Shown: one piece after another, positions 1 through 11,847 of the stretch
How the letters are laid out: each line of letters opens with the position of its first letter
Numbering within the stretch: the first letter of the stretch is position 1
Source: Mesaphorura yosii
Taxonomy: Eukaryota > Arthropoda > Collembola > Poduromorpha > Tullbergiidae
NCBI GenBank assembly: GCA_009869945.1
Contig: WIXG01000072.1
Coordinates: 186,001 to 250,000 of the forward strand
Length of the DNA stretch: 64,000 nucleotides
Direction: 5' to 3'
Notes under the pieces: model-generated
What the model was told of the DNA's origin: nothing
Database searches by the model: none
The model's input: only the letters and a program-made list of their open reading frames with translations
Program-made: the position numbers and the translations under genes

Positions 1-3000
1 ACCAACCGAGGAATTAATGGCATAATCTCACTTGTGTATTAGTAATTATTGCTCATGATTTCCGATCTTGTGATCTTGAAATATTTTATAGGGTTCATTT
101 CTCCACCGAACGAAAGCGTCAGAGTGATTTCTGCACACTCACGCTCATGATTATCATCACGTACGAAGGGTGAATTTTTACTCTCGTGCTACGTTATCTC
201 AGCGTCATCTTTGCTAATTTCATCTCTTAGAATTCAATACGTAATTGTGACATGCAACTAAAATTACGTACGTGTGAAAACGCTTGCTGTGTGGAAGGCG
301 AGAAAACGGAATGATGTCAGAACAGCGTGTAAAATAATTCGCGATTGCATGCAAGCATTCTAGCAACGAGGCGACTGAAGCTGTGAGACGTGTGAAAGAG
401 TTTGAGGTATGAGACTGAGATGCGAATCGACGTAAGAAAGCAAGAGGTACTCGGCAGGAGCAGAAGACGGTCCATTTTTCCAATTATGAGTTGAAGTTCG
501 TTCACCTGCTAAGAACTCAGGCATTTTAACAGAGGAATCCCAGACTGAACACAATGCAGCACTGAGCCAATGCGAGGTGAGTTAAATGGAAAAGGGAATG
601 AGAAAATTAAAATCCCATCAGAACAAGCGAGTAGAATAACTGGCACCGGTGTACACTGACACGGCATGGCATCTCACAGCGCACAAAGCGAAATGTATAA
701 TGAACCACGTCTGAATAACCAGCAGCAACAGGAATTCAGGGAAGAAAAGACGTGGTGTGCAGAAACAGCACTTAATACTCGCAGAAGTGTTGCATCGAAT
801 CAACTTTACTACCCCCAATCAACTTTCTGGGTTGTCTGACGCGTCTTTCTCTCTTTCACTTGCAGAACAACAACACGATTACTGTGCAAAATCCTGCGGG
901 ATTAAATGCCAAAAGTCGTTTTCATGAAACGGGATTTCATTTCCTTTCAACAAGATTCTGTACACATATGGTAGTGGTTCATGATGAAAACGAAATAGGA
1001 ATGAAACCTAAAAAACAAGTCCAAACGACCTGCGTTGCTTCGGGATAAAAATCTGCGGCGGCACAGGAAAGAAGCAATCGTCTTGATAGTGAAGATAACG
1101 CAGAAAAGTATTGACGTGATTTAGTCAACGATATCCACTCTCAGCCTTCATTCCGCGCTGGCAGAAGGTTAAATTATGTCAAGCATTGGGTTAGACTTAT
1201 GGTAATGTACAGTTAATAAAATCAGACACAGAAATCTATTTTCCATAAATAAATATAAAAATGATACGCACATTTTCATCCATTGTGGTTCTGGAATCGT
1301 CGATAAACGCCTCGGAAACAGTCTTGATTACATAATCACAGAGCTGGCAGACTCGCTGGCTACTTAGATTCCAAGAATTCTGACCGCGGTGCAGATTGAT
1401 TTATTCAACGCATAAAGCAACATGCATCAGAAAATCTAAATCAACATATGGCTGAAGTCTTCGAGAAGCGACGGCCTGGGCGACTATATGTCCAAGCAAG
1501 AAAGCGAATTATGAAAATCATTGTTGTTGTAAATGACTGGCTATTCTCCATCCTGAAGTGTTAATTACACCGGCTTCTTGATAAAAAGCAAGATGGCCAC
1601 GCAAATACGAGCAGCTTCAGCAACCGCTATAAATATTGAGGGTGAATGAACTGGGTTATGCGTAGTAAGTTAATGGCGACTCCGAATCTGTTGCCGCAAC
1701 GCAGCTGAATGAAATAAATAAGCGCATTATTCTTTCGCCATTCTTCGGAATGGATGGCAGGATGATAAGAGCGACAGCCGTACAAAAGAACCAAACGAAG
1801 CATTGCAATACGAACTTCACGTTTCTCATTATCCGTCAAAATGCATAAAAAACAGCCTCCACCTTCTCGTGCAAGGCAAAGACGACGGAACAGGGATTTG
1901 CAAAAATCAGCCAACTACGACGCTTTCTTGCCCACCCGAGCCAGAGAAAGGCGAAAGGGGGTGAAGAAGAACTTTCCTTGCGAACAACGGGGTTCGTACA
2001 TCAAAACATGTAACAACTGGTTGCATCCATCCACTATTCGCCTTACATTATCATCTGGGCGAATATACAGCAACATGTACCACTGCACTTGAAATGGCCA
2101 AGCAAAGCAGTCGGTGCCGCAACAATGGTACACATTCCAACCAACGTTATGTGATGCTGTAATCACTCCGCCTTCACTCTCTCGTGCTATGATCCAGCAA
2201 CTAGCAACCAACACGGCGACAGTAGCCAAGACAAGGCACAAGCCGTAAGCTTCACACAAGTACTCGCATTCAGATGTGTGGGCATATTTTCTTAAACCCA
2301 GTGCTTCTCACGAGTCCAGATTTGGCCTGAGTCGGACTCGAGATGGACCGAGTCAAGAAAGGCCGGAGTCGGACTCGTTCCAATGCTAATATATTACAGA
2401 GGTCGGAATCAGACTCAAACAAGTCCGGACTACAACTGGAGCCGACTCCGACCTTTTCGGAGTCGGACTCGAAATTCACCGAAACCAGAAAAGCTGGACT
2501 CGGAGTCGGTTCCGGAATCATGAGAAGCACTACTTAAGCCTAAGCCGTACCACAGCTTTGGCTGCGGGATTAAAACCTGTTCTCGCTCAACAATGGAGGA
2601 TAAAAAAAACTCGTAATAATGCCGCACCTCAGGCTTGCACTTAAAAGACTTTCGGATGACTACATAACGAATAATTACGATTCCTCGGCTCGGATAATTA
2701 CAGCGCGATAAAATTATGCTTTTCTTGTGTGAGTTTATTACAAAATGATTTTAATGGCCCAGCTGATTGGCAACGGCAACGTGTGTTTAACTACCGCATT
2801 CAAATTCCGGCTTTTGTACAATACCCTTTTATGGCCAAATTTATCGCGTTTCGTGCGAATTAATATGGAATTCCGAATAAAAGAACAACTTTGATTTCAA
2901 GAAGTCAATGCAAGCAAATCGTGCATTTGCCTCCAAATATCCAGGAAGGGACTGAACTGTTTTGAGAAGCATGGGGAGACCCAAAATAAGAAAAAAGAAA

Positions 3001-6000
3001 CCGTTAGCCCTTAAAAATCTATTAATAATTGGTTCGCTGCTGGATGGACGACCGAAAGCTTATCACAACATAACTTGAACCCTTTCCCACCAAATAAAGC
3101 TGGTTCGATTTTCTTGTCTTACCCTTTTCGTTGTTATTATCGTCTCGAAACTGTATTATATTAATAACCAGGTTCAACGACCAACTGCTCAAGAAATAAG
3201 CCTCTGAATTTTGAAAAAAGCGTTCAGCGACCAATCTCTTGTCACAAGAATCATATTCTATTCACTGCACGCATTTCTGACATTTTCCTTCATGATGGTC
3301 AGTTCACGGCTCAAGACCGGGCCCAGAAAGGGTTGAGAAGAGTGCATTTGTTGGGGCAAAAAATGTCATCGTAATCATAAAACAATTCTGCTCGGGTTCC
3401 TGTCATTTCGGACGGAGTCCAGATTTTAAGAAATAAACCAAAACCCTACAAGAGGTTGTAAACCCGAGCCTTCCTTTAGCAGCCCATTTTTATAAATTGT
3501 AATTGTCGTACTTTGTTTTGAATTGCACCATCCTAAATCATAATACTCGCTCCTTTTTAACAATAAGCTCTGCTTCGATTTTATTTTTTTATGGAAAGCG
3601 ACATTTACTTGGAACGGATCGCTCAATTCATTGTTCCCTGACTGCCTGTCTCTTTTCTTCGTTGCACCAATCAAGTAGTAAAATTGCTTCGCATGCTAAC
3701 TGAGCAAGTATGCAAAGCTCAAAGTCAATTGGAGAACTATCGAAGCGTAGCATTGCCAGATTGCGGTATTAATTTGCCAGTGGTTGTGATGATGCAGTGG
3801 CAGTGCAAGATGACAATGGATACTGTATAACAATAAATTATTAGCCACGGACTCATTCGAGTCATGAATTGTTACAGCTCCTGCTGGAGGTGAGTCGCGT
3901 GCAAAAAATGTACCTAATGCTCCTCGATCTGGTCTGGCACAGAGGTGTGCGGAATGGTTCGAGCCACGTATCACTGATTATAAGTAATCTTCATTTTTTA
4001 CATTTCCATTGGACAAGCCGTAAGCAATGCTTGGTTGCTGGTGCCACAACTGTAAGCTAATGACGACTGTAAACACAATCACCAGAAGCACACGTCGTTG
4101 GTCGTTGAAGTCAAGCAATGGAGTATGACATGATCTAAGCCTTTCTTAATTGTTAACCTTGTAGGGAACGAACGGATGCCTGAGTCCAAAAACGCTATTA
4201 AGAAAACGCTGGCATTTTTTGTTGCCATTTCGTACGGAGTGGAATGACTACTTTGCGCAGTTATTCCATTATGGCTGGAATTACACCTTTTTGCGTTGAA
4301 TTATTATAATGCCATTTCTGTCTTCGGCAGCAACACCTGAGCAGCATGACTAAAGTTACTCCCCGAAGGTCAAGTGCAGTTTTTGTAATAACTGCTTCTC
4401 CGTGTCCCATGCGACTGGCTTTGATTTTGTCCGCTTGTGTGTCAATGATGTCATACTCTCATTTCGTGTGGACAGTAATGATAAAGTACAAAATGAGTCA
4501 CTTGACTAAAGTCGTAGCTCCTCAACATTCATTAATCGTGATCCCTCCGTCTGAGGGAGGATGAATGTAGCTAATTACATGACAGTTTGCTCCAATCTGA
4601 AACGATCTCTTGCAATGCACTCTGCTTGCGTCCATAATTCATTGCCGACCCTAGAAAGCAGCAGACTTAGATCCGGAGATTGAAACCACACAAAAAGGAT
4701 TTAATTGCTTCTGAGCTTATGATTGGTTCCTACTTTTGAGCTGGAGCCTGAAAGTCTTTCTACTACCTCACATTCTGCCCCGCTATCTCGCTATCGTCTC
4801 TTTGTACAAGATGATTAATAATTCAGTTTACATCATTTCACTGCCGGAGCCATTTATAAAACTGCTCTGCCTCAACCCGCACGGAGATAAAGGAGGGAGA
4901 GATAAAGAAAGGATGATGAGATAAAGTGTGCCTTCGATTTCTAAGAAATCGTTCTTGTTTTTTACGAGGGTACGCCGTCCCAATAAAAGATTACATTAAC
5001 TGCACAAGCCGAGGGTCAGTTTGAAGAAGAAGCGCAGTGCGGAGATAAACTGAAAGGAAATTAAATTCTTGTAGAAAAAGTGAGGTAGGGAATGGATGGA
5101 AATGCATCAAAATTCTGAATAATAAACTGGGACGAGGCAAGAATCGAAATTAAAGAGGCGAGATACCACAAGGCACCAGATGGTCTCTTGCCTCTCAGCT
5201 CTACCCTTTTCGTTTACTCGGGCTGTCAGGTTGCCCCTCGAATGGCCATCACCCGTGCAAGAAATCTTGGAAAGACAATTGAATAGATGAAAATAGATAC
5301 CGTTTCATCTCCCGGGATCTCGGGTACAGCATTTCGATTCTCAACGGCACTTTGAGCAGGTAAAGCTAAAGCTGTAGAAATGGACAATCTGACCTTGGCC
5401 GATGCTCCTGCACACAATTCCCCAATGCTGGGCCTCTCATTTAAAGCATTAGAATACGAATGTGGATTTGATGGAAAGGGGAAAATACATTTGCATAATT
5501 TTATGGGCATATTCGTTTCCATACAATGTAAAAAACGATGTACGAGTGTGCAATTCAATCTGGCTCTAATCAGCAAGCAGTGCTTTTAAGACTATCTTCC
5601 GACTGCACTCACAAAGCTGGAAACGGTTTCAATTCTCCTTCTTGCCAATACTGCAATGCAACAATGATATCAGCTAAATGCCTCCTTCTCTTTTCTTGTC
5701 TGTCTTGAATGATGCAGCAAAAAAGAAAGGGTTTGTCATTAATGAAAACGTTACAATGCCGCTGTGAACATTCCGCACGCAGCTCCATAATTACCAAGAA
5801 AGTCGAGAGTTCGTTTTTTGTAGCTCATAACAGTGATTGTGGAACCTCCTTCTCGAGCGACGCAAGAACACGCTCTTGGCATTTCTTCCACACACCACTC
5901 CCTCATCTCCTTCTCATGCTCTGCTCGGCTCTTGCGGCTGAAGAGTGGCGCAGAAACAATCGTGATGGCCAGCTTCTGCTCTGTTGACTGGCAAATATTA

Positions 6001-9000
6001 ATTGTACTTTATTTTATGACCCTAGACTATTGGAGTAAAGCCAACACAATATTGCATTCAGACATTTTTCCGGTTGGGAGGGCAGCAATCGCTGCTCCAG
6101 CATCCTGCACTGACTATGACAATAATTAGTTTCAAGGTTGCTGAGGAAAGAGAAACAGTGCTATGCGAAGAACCGTAGCATTTGACAAGGGCATTCGATA
6201 TGGTGCACAAAAAGTTTGCATGTCTCCAGTACAGCACGCCACACTACGATGTGACGCGACGGACACAGGTAGACAGCTGAATTCAATGGAGAGCATGATG
6301 ACCGTGCATCGAGGGAACTAGCGCACTGAAGATTCAGCAGCATGCAGGTAAGGTAACTGGTCCCAGTCCAGTTTTAAATGAACAGGAAAGGAAGGGGAAG
6401 GGCTCCTGTTAGGATTCCAAAGGAAAGTGAAATGCACGACTCAAATGAATTGAAGGATGAATCTCCGTACCCTGCACGTACGTGCTGTAACTGTTAAAAA
6501 ATCGAAAGTCTGACTCTACACATTAACTCTTTTGATTTCTGGCCTCACACTATCTCTCGTGCTCATCTCACTCCGTTATTGGATTCAACTCCATAAAACC
6601 ATGACATAACTCGTTTTCAACTGCTCTGCGACCGTACAAGGCAACAATAGAACCTACGCTGTGCTGTGGACCAGTGTATAAAACCAGCATTGTTGTGCTG
6701 AGGTTGAAAGAGACGAGAAGAGTGAAATGATTGCTTGGGATTATTCCAAAAGTATGTGTTTTGCCCGAGGCACCTGCTGAACCGGGTACCCGTGACCGTT
6801 AGTGCGATAAAAAATTACATATTCATCCACAGCACAGGCCATCATTACTCAGTCAGTGCCAGCACCAAGTCTTGGCTGCAGCCGAGCATGCAGAAAGCAG
6901 CAGAAGCATAAAGGAACACATGCACACATCGCAGAATGAAGCCTCATTTGCTACCAAGCGTAGAAAAAGAATGAGCAGAATTAGCACGGGTGAATGAGAA
7001 TGAAATTCATAACATTATTCCAGCCAAGCCAAATGTTTCTTCTGGCCTTGGAGATACGGTAACGCTACTGCTGCTATTATGATGACAAACACGCTCAAAA
7101 CAAAAACGACGCGTCTCAAATGCTGCGAATTATCAAATGATCGTCTTATCTCGCAGACAGAAATTACATGTTCATATTACAACACAACAAAAACTGCATT
7201 ATTTAATTCGGCAGTGCGTTATGTAAAAATCGTGCAACATCCTTTTTTGGTTTCGTAAACACAAAGCCTCTCCTCCCACAAGAGTAAAATTATTTATGAA
7301 AGAAGCGTCCCGTAATGAATTTGCCATCAGCATGTTCAATATTTTGTTCAATGCAGTACAAGAGAATAAATTTAGCTGCGAGGTGTCCGTTTTGTTTGTC
7401 GATGGACTGATTGCGTTCAGTATTCAATTTCCTGCATTTGCTCTCCTGGGAAAACATCTTTGCTCGATTTTATCCGTGCGCATATCTTTTCCCTTCTTTC
7501 TTCACCTTCGGCTCAGTTTTCGCTTTTCTTCATTTTTTAACGTTTCATATATCTATTAAAATAAGAAGCACTTCAAAATACACGAATCATCATTTCCAAT
7601 TCGAACCTTTCAAATCTTCCTTAATGCATTTCACAGGTCTAAGAAATGCAAACCAGATCTCTTTTTATCCTCATCCCCAAAGCACAGGCAATTCCCACGC
7701 ATCGAATAAACTGTACTAATAATAAGTGGACCTTTTCTGCAGGTAGGCTCTAGGCTGCCGACCGTTTTGTATCTCGGTGGCTCAAGGAGCAGGCCCCTGC
7801 TTCGTGTTCCTCATAATTTGCCTTTTAATTCTCCAAAAATAACAATTTCTTAGGAAAACCAAGGAAACTCCACTGCTGAGCACGGTAAACGAGATTTCAG
7901 GTAGAAAATATCTTGCAGATGTTCAACTTTTTTCAAAATCCTGCACCTTGGCATATTATTGTCATCGCCCAGTCGGGCCCGCTCTCGTCATACCAATTTT
8001 CTTCTACATCTTGCGTCGTCGTCGCATTGATTAACATGTATTCAGTAGAGTGGGTAGCTGCACTAAGCAACTGACAGCCACTTGGTCGTTCGCTCGCAGG
8101 AAGATTTAAATTAAGGTTTACTATTTTGGAAGTTGTTCATTTCCGTCTCTTTCTCACAAACGGAATTATTTATCAATACAAATACACCTTAAAAGCACAT
8201 ACTCGGCTCGTACATGGCTATCAGTACCGGCCCAAGAAGGTAAGCAAATAAAAATAATGGGACATGGGTCCTGGCACTGTGGGAACGGTTTCCTCAGCTG
8301 TGGTACTTCTCTTCCAGTCCTCCAGCCACTTGGTAGAACCACTTACACATTAACGAAGAGCCAAATGTAACCCGATGACTCCAGCAGACGCAATCAACGC
8401 GCAAAAAAGACATCAAACTTCCGGGCGAGTCCTCCACCTTCTCGAAACCAAACGAAAACCGTTATTCTGAATTTCAATACAGCACTCGCACAGAGATTGT
8501 GTTCTATCACCCTTTTGTATTTGCACTTCATTTACTCCTCCGCATCCATGTCGTGTATGTACGCCTTCATAATCCTGCCACAGACTCCAGCCCATTCATT
8601 CACAGACATCTACATGCGACGCGGACGACTCGTGACGCGATTGCGGCAATTAAGTCTCATGGTGAATACAATTTTATTGAGTCCAGTTCCTAACGCCCTT
8701 CAGACAGGTTTTATTCCGAGAATCTACGACGAAACTCGTTTGTCGTTCCCACTAATTCGCATATTTAATAGAAGTCGACTAGACCAAGATTTACTGTGCA
8801 CGCGGCTCCCTCCTCCGTAAAGGACAGTTCTCCAGTTCCAGAATGTCGTGCGAATAATTTGTACATGTAACATGGCGAGAACGGACCAACAGTCTCGAGT
8901 ACGAATCGCACACTCGCAATGTGCCAAATGTTGTCTGACTGCTTTGTGACAATGACCATGATTCTTCGATTCTGCACACAATGCCTACATTATGACGGCC

Positions 9001-11162
9001 CATCTCGTCAATAGAAATTAACTTGAAGCCAATAACTTAACTACCAACTGCGAAATCTACATGCATGCTACCTGCTAACTGTCTGCCAGGCAGAGAAGCG
9101 GCTCAAAGTACATTTGGGAAGACATTTTATCACAGTGGCGAAGTTTCATCTTTACAGTTAAGTTCTAATTAGTTTAAGTTGACGTGGAAGAAAATCATTA
9201 AAAATAGTCATTACAAAGTAATGCGAACGAAAGCACATCTCAAACTACGTGACTGAAAATTGCCGCATTTTGTGTATGGTCCGTCACGTAGAGAATAGAT
9301 GTAGTGGAGTAAATTTTGCAAAGTTCTAAGCTGTAGGGGTAAGGAGAACGGGTTGAAGCTCTATATTTCTCCGATCATAATACATACAAAAAATTTCAAA
9401 TCAACCTTCACTTTAACCCAAGCACTCCGACGTTTTGGGCTGTGGATTCCAGTTGTATTCGCCCTCTACTCGAAGCACACTAGTGCTGCGTGCATTATGG
9501 CATTAGAAGGGCGGGGGTCAAAGGGTTAGACCTATGGCGGAATGATCGAGTGACTAATAGCAGCACTTAAAACTTGGACAAGATCATTGTGTGTGAGTCG
9601 GCGGTGTTGGATATAGTACGTAGAACTTTCGCCAATCAAATCACAACGCAAAGCTTACTAGATCAATTTTCGATGATTTAGCACCGCTCAGCGTCGCCTC
9701 AGGCTACTCCGAATGCCGAACACATAAGCACATGTGCTAATAAAGGCGACTGGCGTGAGGTGTGGAGTACGGTGGAAAATGTAAGTAAAAATGCAAAGTG
9801 CAAGAAAAAGAGATAAACAAGGGTGTACGGTTATGAGTCCTACTGGTTCGTTTTGTCCTGCACTGTAGTAAACCACGGTGTCGTGTCGATGAATGACGAC
9901 AGCCGAACATCGTAATCATTTTTTTGTTGTTTTGAAATAGAAAACAACCTGCCTGGGTTTCTGCCCGTCTCTTTCAGCTGAACATAAAATGCAATAAGAT
10001 GAAGTGTCCCTTCCAAGGGTCAAAATGCAGAGGAAAGCACTGTTGCAGTGCAGAGGAGTGCCCTTTACGCCGTCATTGTCAACACAAATCAATTTGGGAA
10101 ATTTATTACTTATTCAAGCCTGGAATGGAAAGACTTATTTTCCCCACTGACCGATGTTTTACAACAGCCAAAACAAAACACGGCTGGCCCAGGCCCAATT
10201 TTTGAGTCTGTACCCATTCAATTGCCGGCATTCAATAAAAATGGCACTGGACGACAACGACAGGGCCACGTCGGCGTAGATGGAAACGTCAATAGCAACC
10301 GCGAGTGCAAAAAGCTGACAGAGCACAGGCTGCACGGGGTTTGGACATTGCGAAACGGCAATTGGTAAGGAGGTGGGGATGGTGATTCATAGTCACAAAA
10401 ATGAAGAACACAGATTTACAATCTTGCTTCCTTCTAATCTCGCGTGGACCCTCTCGCGTAAATTCCCCAGTGTCCTTACTTTCCTCATACTAAATCTCGG
10501 GCATAATCAACTTGTTGGTTGAATTAGAAATTTCGAGAGACGAATTTAAATAAAGCTTTGTTCATTCAACATGTATTTGCATAACTGTACGCCGTAAGTG
10601 GCTGCTAGAATAGAATCAAGGTTGCGCTTTGGCTATGACGATGATTCATCGAGACTCACCCGTATTGCCAATGAACCTTTACTACATTGCTTTCGTCGCA
10701 ATTCCAATTCAAATTATTTTTTTGAATTCTTAGAAATTCACGCGTCGGCCAGACACTCAGTTGTCTTTAAGTTCCTGAATGCAAATACCAGCCGCGTCAT
10801 AAAATTTGAAGAATGCATGGTGCCGATGGTGCGTACATAACAAGAATTGGAATAGGTCAAATGTTCATTGTGTATGGTAAATCGACATGCATGCCATTAA
10901 AAAGAGATTGTAAAATTGAAGTTCAATGTCAATGAATTTGCGTGGTTTCGAGGCCCTCTGCATAATAATGTAACCTTACGCAAGATTATGAAATTGGAGG
11001 GTGTGCAAACCGTCTGCCCTTCGACGCGTTTTGATTGACTTCAATTTACCACCATTAAAAGGAATAAAAAAATTGACCTTATGCATAATACAAATTGCGA
11101 ATGCGAGTCCATGGACTCACTTTGTTTTCATGCAGATGGATGAACTAAACTCGGAAGCTAAC
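1..11162 (-). other. Probable ovo intron; no coding exon recognised
   Basis: The ovo exon at 11163-11484 ends in a splice donor and reads leftwards, so this stretch is most simply the first intron of ovo. I looked for the four C2H2 zinc fingers that end ovo proteins and for Ser/Gln-rich ovo exons on the minus strand and found none, so they should lie left of the window. Open frames here reach about 115 codons, roughly what chance gives at this base composition, and none resembles a family I know. The one clear structure is the minisatellite at 2311-2515. Confidence 0.5.
2311..2515. repeat. Degenerate GAGTCGGACTCG minisatellite
   Basis: The near-palindromic 12-mer GAGTCGGACTCG occurs exactly at 2329-2340, 2366-2377 and 2460-2471. 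Between and around these copies are diverged versions such as ggtcggaatcagactc (2401-2416), gccgactccgacc (2441-2453) and ggactcggagtcgg (2496-2509). The array is irregularly spaced and lies in the presumed ovo intron. On the minus strand it can be read as Ser-Asp/Glu repeats, but nothing shows that it is translated. Confidence 0.75.
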
Positions 11163-11484
11163 CTTTGTGAACCACAAGCGAGAGTGGTTCCTCGTCTTCC
11201 GACGAGGCAGACGCCGAAGATGGTCCACTTTTGATCAACGAAGATGCTTTCTCGGGCTCCTTCTGCTTGTCCAGCCCGTTGAAGATTCCATTCGGAAGTT
11301 TAAGTGAGAGCGGTTGCTGTAACTGCTGGAGTTGCTGCTGGATGGACGGAGACGAGAGTTTCTCGTTCGCACTCTCGATGCTGTCCACATCGTCCAAGGA
11401 CTGTGGAGAACTGTGCTTGGAAGTTTCCAACAACCGTTGCTGCTGCTGCAACAGCCGATTCTTGATGAGAAAGATCTTGGGCAT
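11163..11484 (-). CDS. ovo: ovo/shavenbaby, N-terminal coding exon (partial gene)
   Basis: Ovo/Shavenbaby is a C2H2 zinc-finger transcription factor that controls epidermal differentiation and germline development in insects. The exon starts at ATG 11484 and encodes 107 residues plus one base, then reaches a donor (AAAG|GTTAGC, exon end 11163, phase 1). The start MPKIFLIKNRL followed by QQQQRLLE matches what I recall of the Drosophila Shavenbaby-specific N-terminus. The rest is low complexity: Gln runs near residues 14 and 50, many Ser, and two PLSL motifs (QQPLSLKLP and EEPLSLVVH), the second just before the splice site. The zinc fingers are not in the window and must lie to the left. The start is chosen because the motif begins exactly at this ATG. 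I identified it by memory of the motif, not by a search; a different protein sharing this start is unlikely. Confidence 0.85.
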
Positions 11485-11845
11485 TTTGCAAACATGCGCA
11501 CAATGGCGAGCTGCTAGCCGGGTGAAATGCGACTCTCTTCTGCGTCCACTCGCCTTACAAGTGAGCTCTCACGTTCATACGCGAGTCTGTTTACTTTTCT
11601 CAATGAATTCAAACTTGCAGTGGGGCGAGTCCACACCTCTCCTCAGTCCAGAAGTCTAGAATAAATTCGGTCGAGTCCTTCAATTCGGGAGTCGAAAGTC
11701 ACTTTCACTGGAGGGGTCACAGGCAACGTCGGAGCACGTTGATGAATCACAGTTACACAGTACTGTTATAAAACTTGTTGCGACAACGAAGGAGAGTGGT
11801 CGACAGTGTTGTATGTGCGTCCAGTATCAAGGATGAACTGAACAG
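11485..11845 (-). promoter_or_regulatory. Likely ovo 5' leader and start region, possibly divergent
   Basis: On the minus strand this stretch leads directly into the ovo ATG and should contain its 5' leader. A TCAGT initiator-like motif lies at 11841-11837 (minus), which would give a leader of about 355 bases. On the plus strand the same stretch has a perfect TATAAAA at 11767-11773, a CAGT at 11804-11807 about 37 bases further on, and a good splice donor (AACAG|GTAAGG) with the exon ending at 11845. Together these could form a short first exon running away from ovo. Both readings are inference from short motifs. Confidence 0.35.
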
Positions 11846-11847
11846 GT

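Noticed and set aside
1627-2259. About 210 minus-strand codons broken only by one TAG, with a hydrophobic start and a CCG motif like tetraspanins
   Set aside because: No further tetraspanin or receptor signature. Frames of this length with one stop are expected by chance in 64 kb searched in six frames.
4960-4985. TACGAGGGTACG, resembling a mariner end
   Set aside because: No inverted partner within 1.5 kb and no transposase remnant nearby.
10235-10275. AATGGCACTGGA, matching the start of the miR-263 family
   Set aside because: The match ends after 12 bases and the flanks do not fold into a precursor hairpin.
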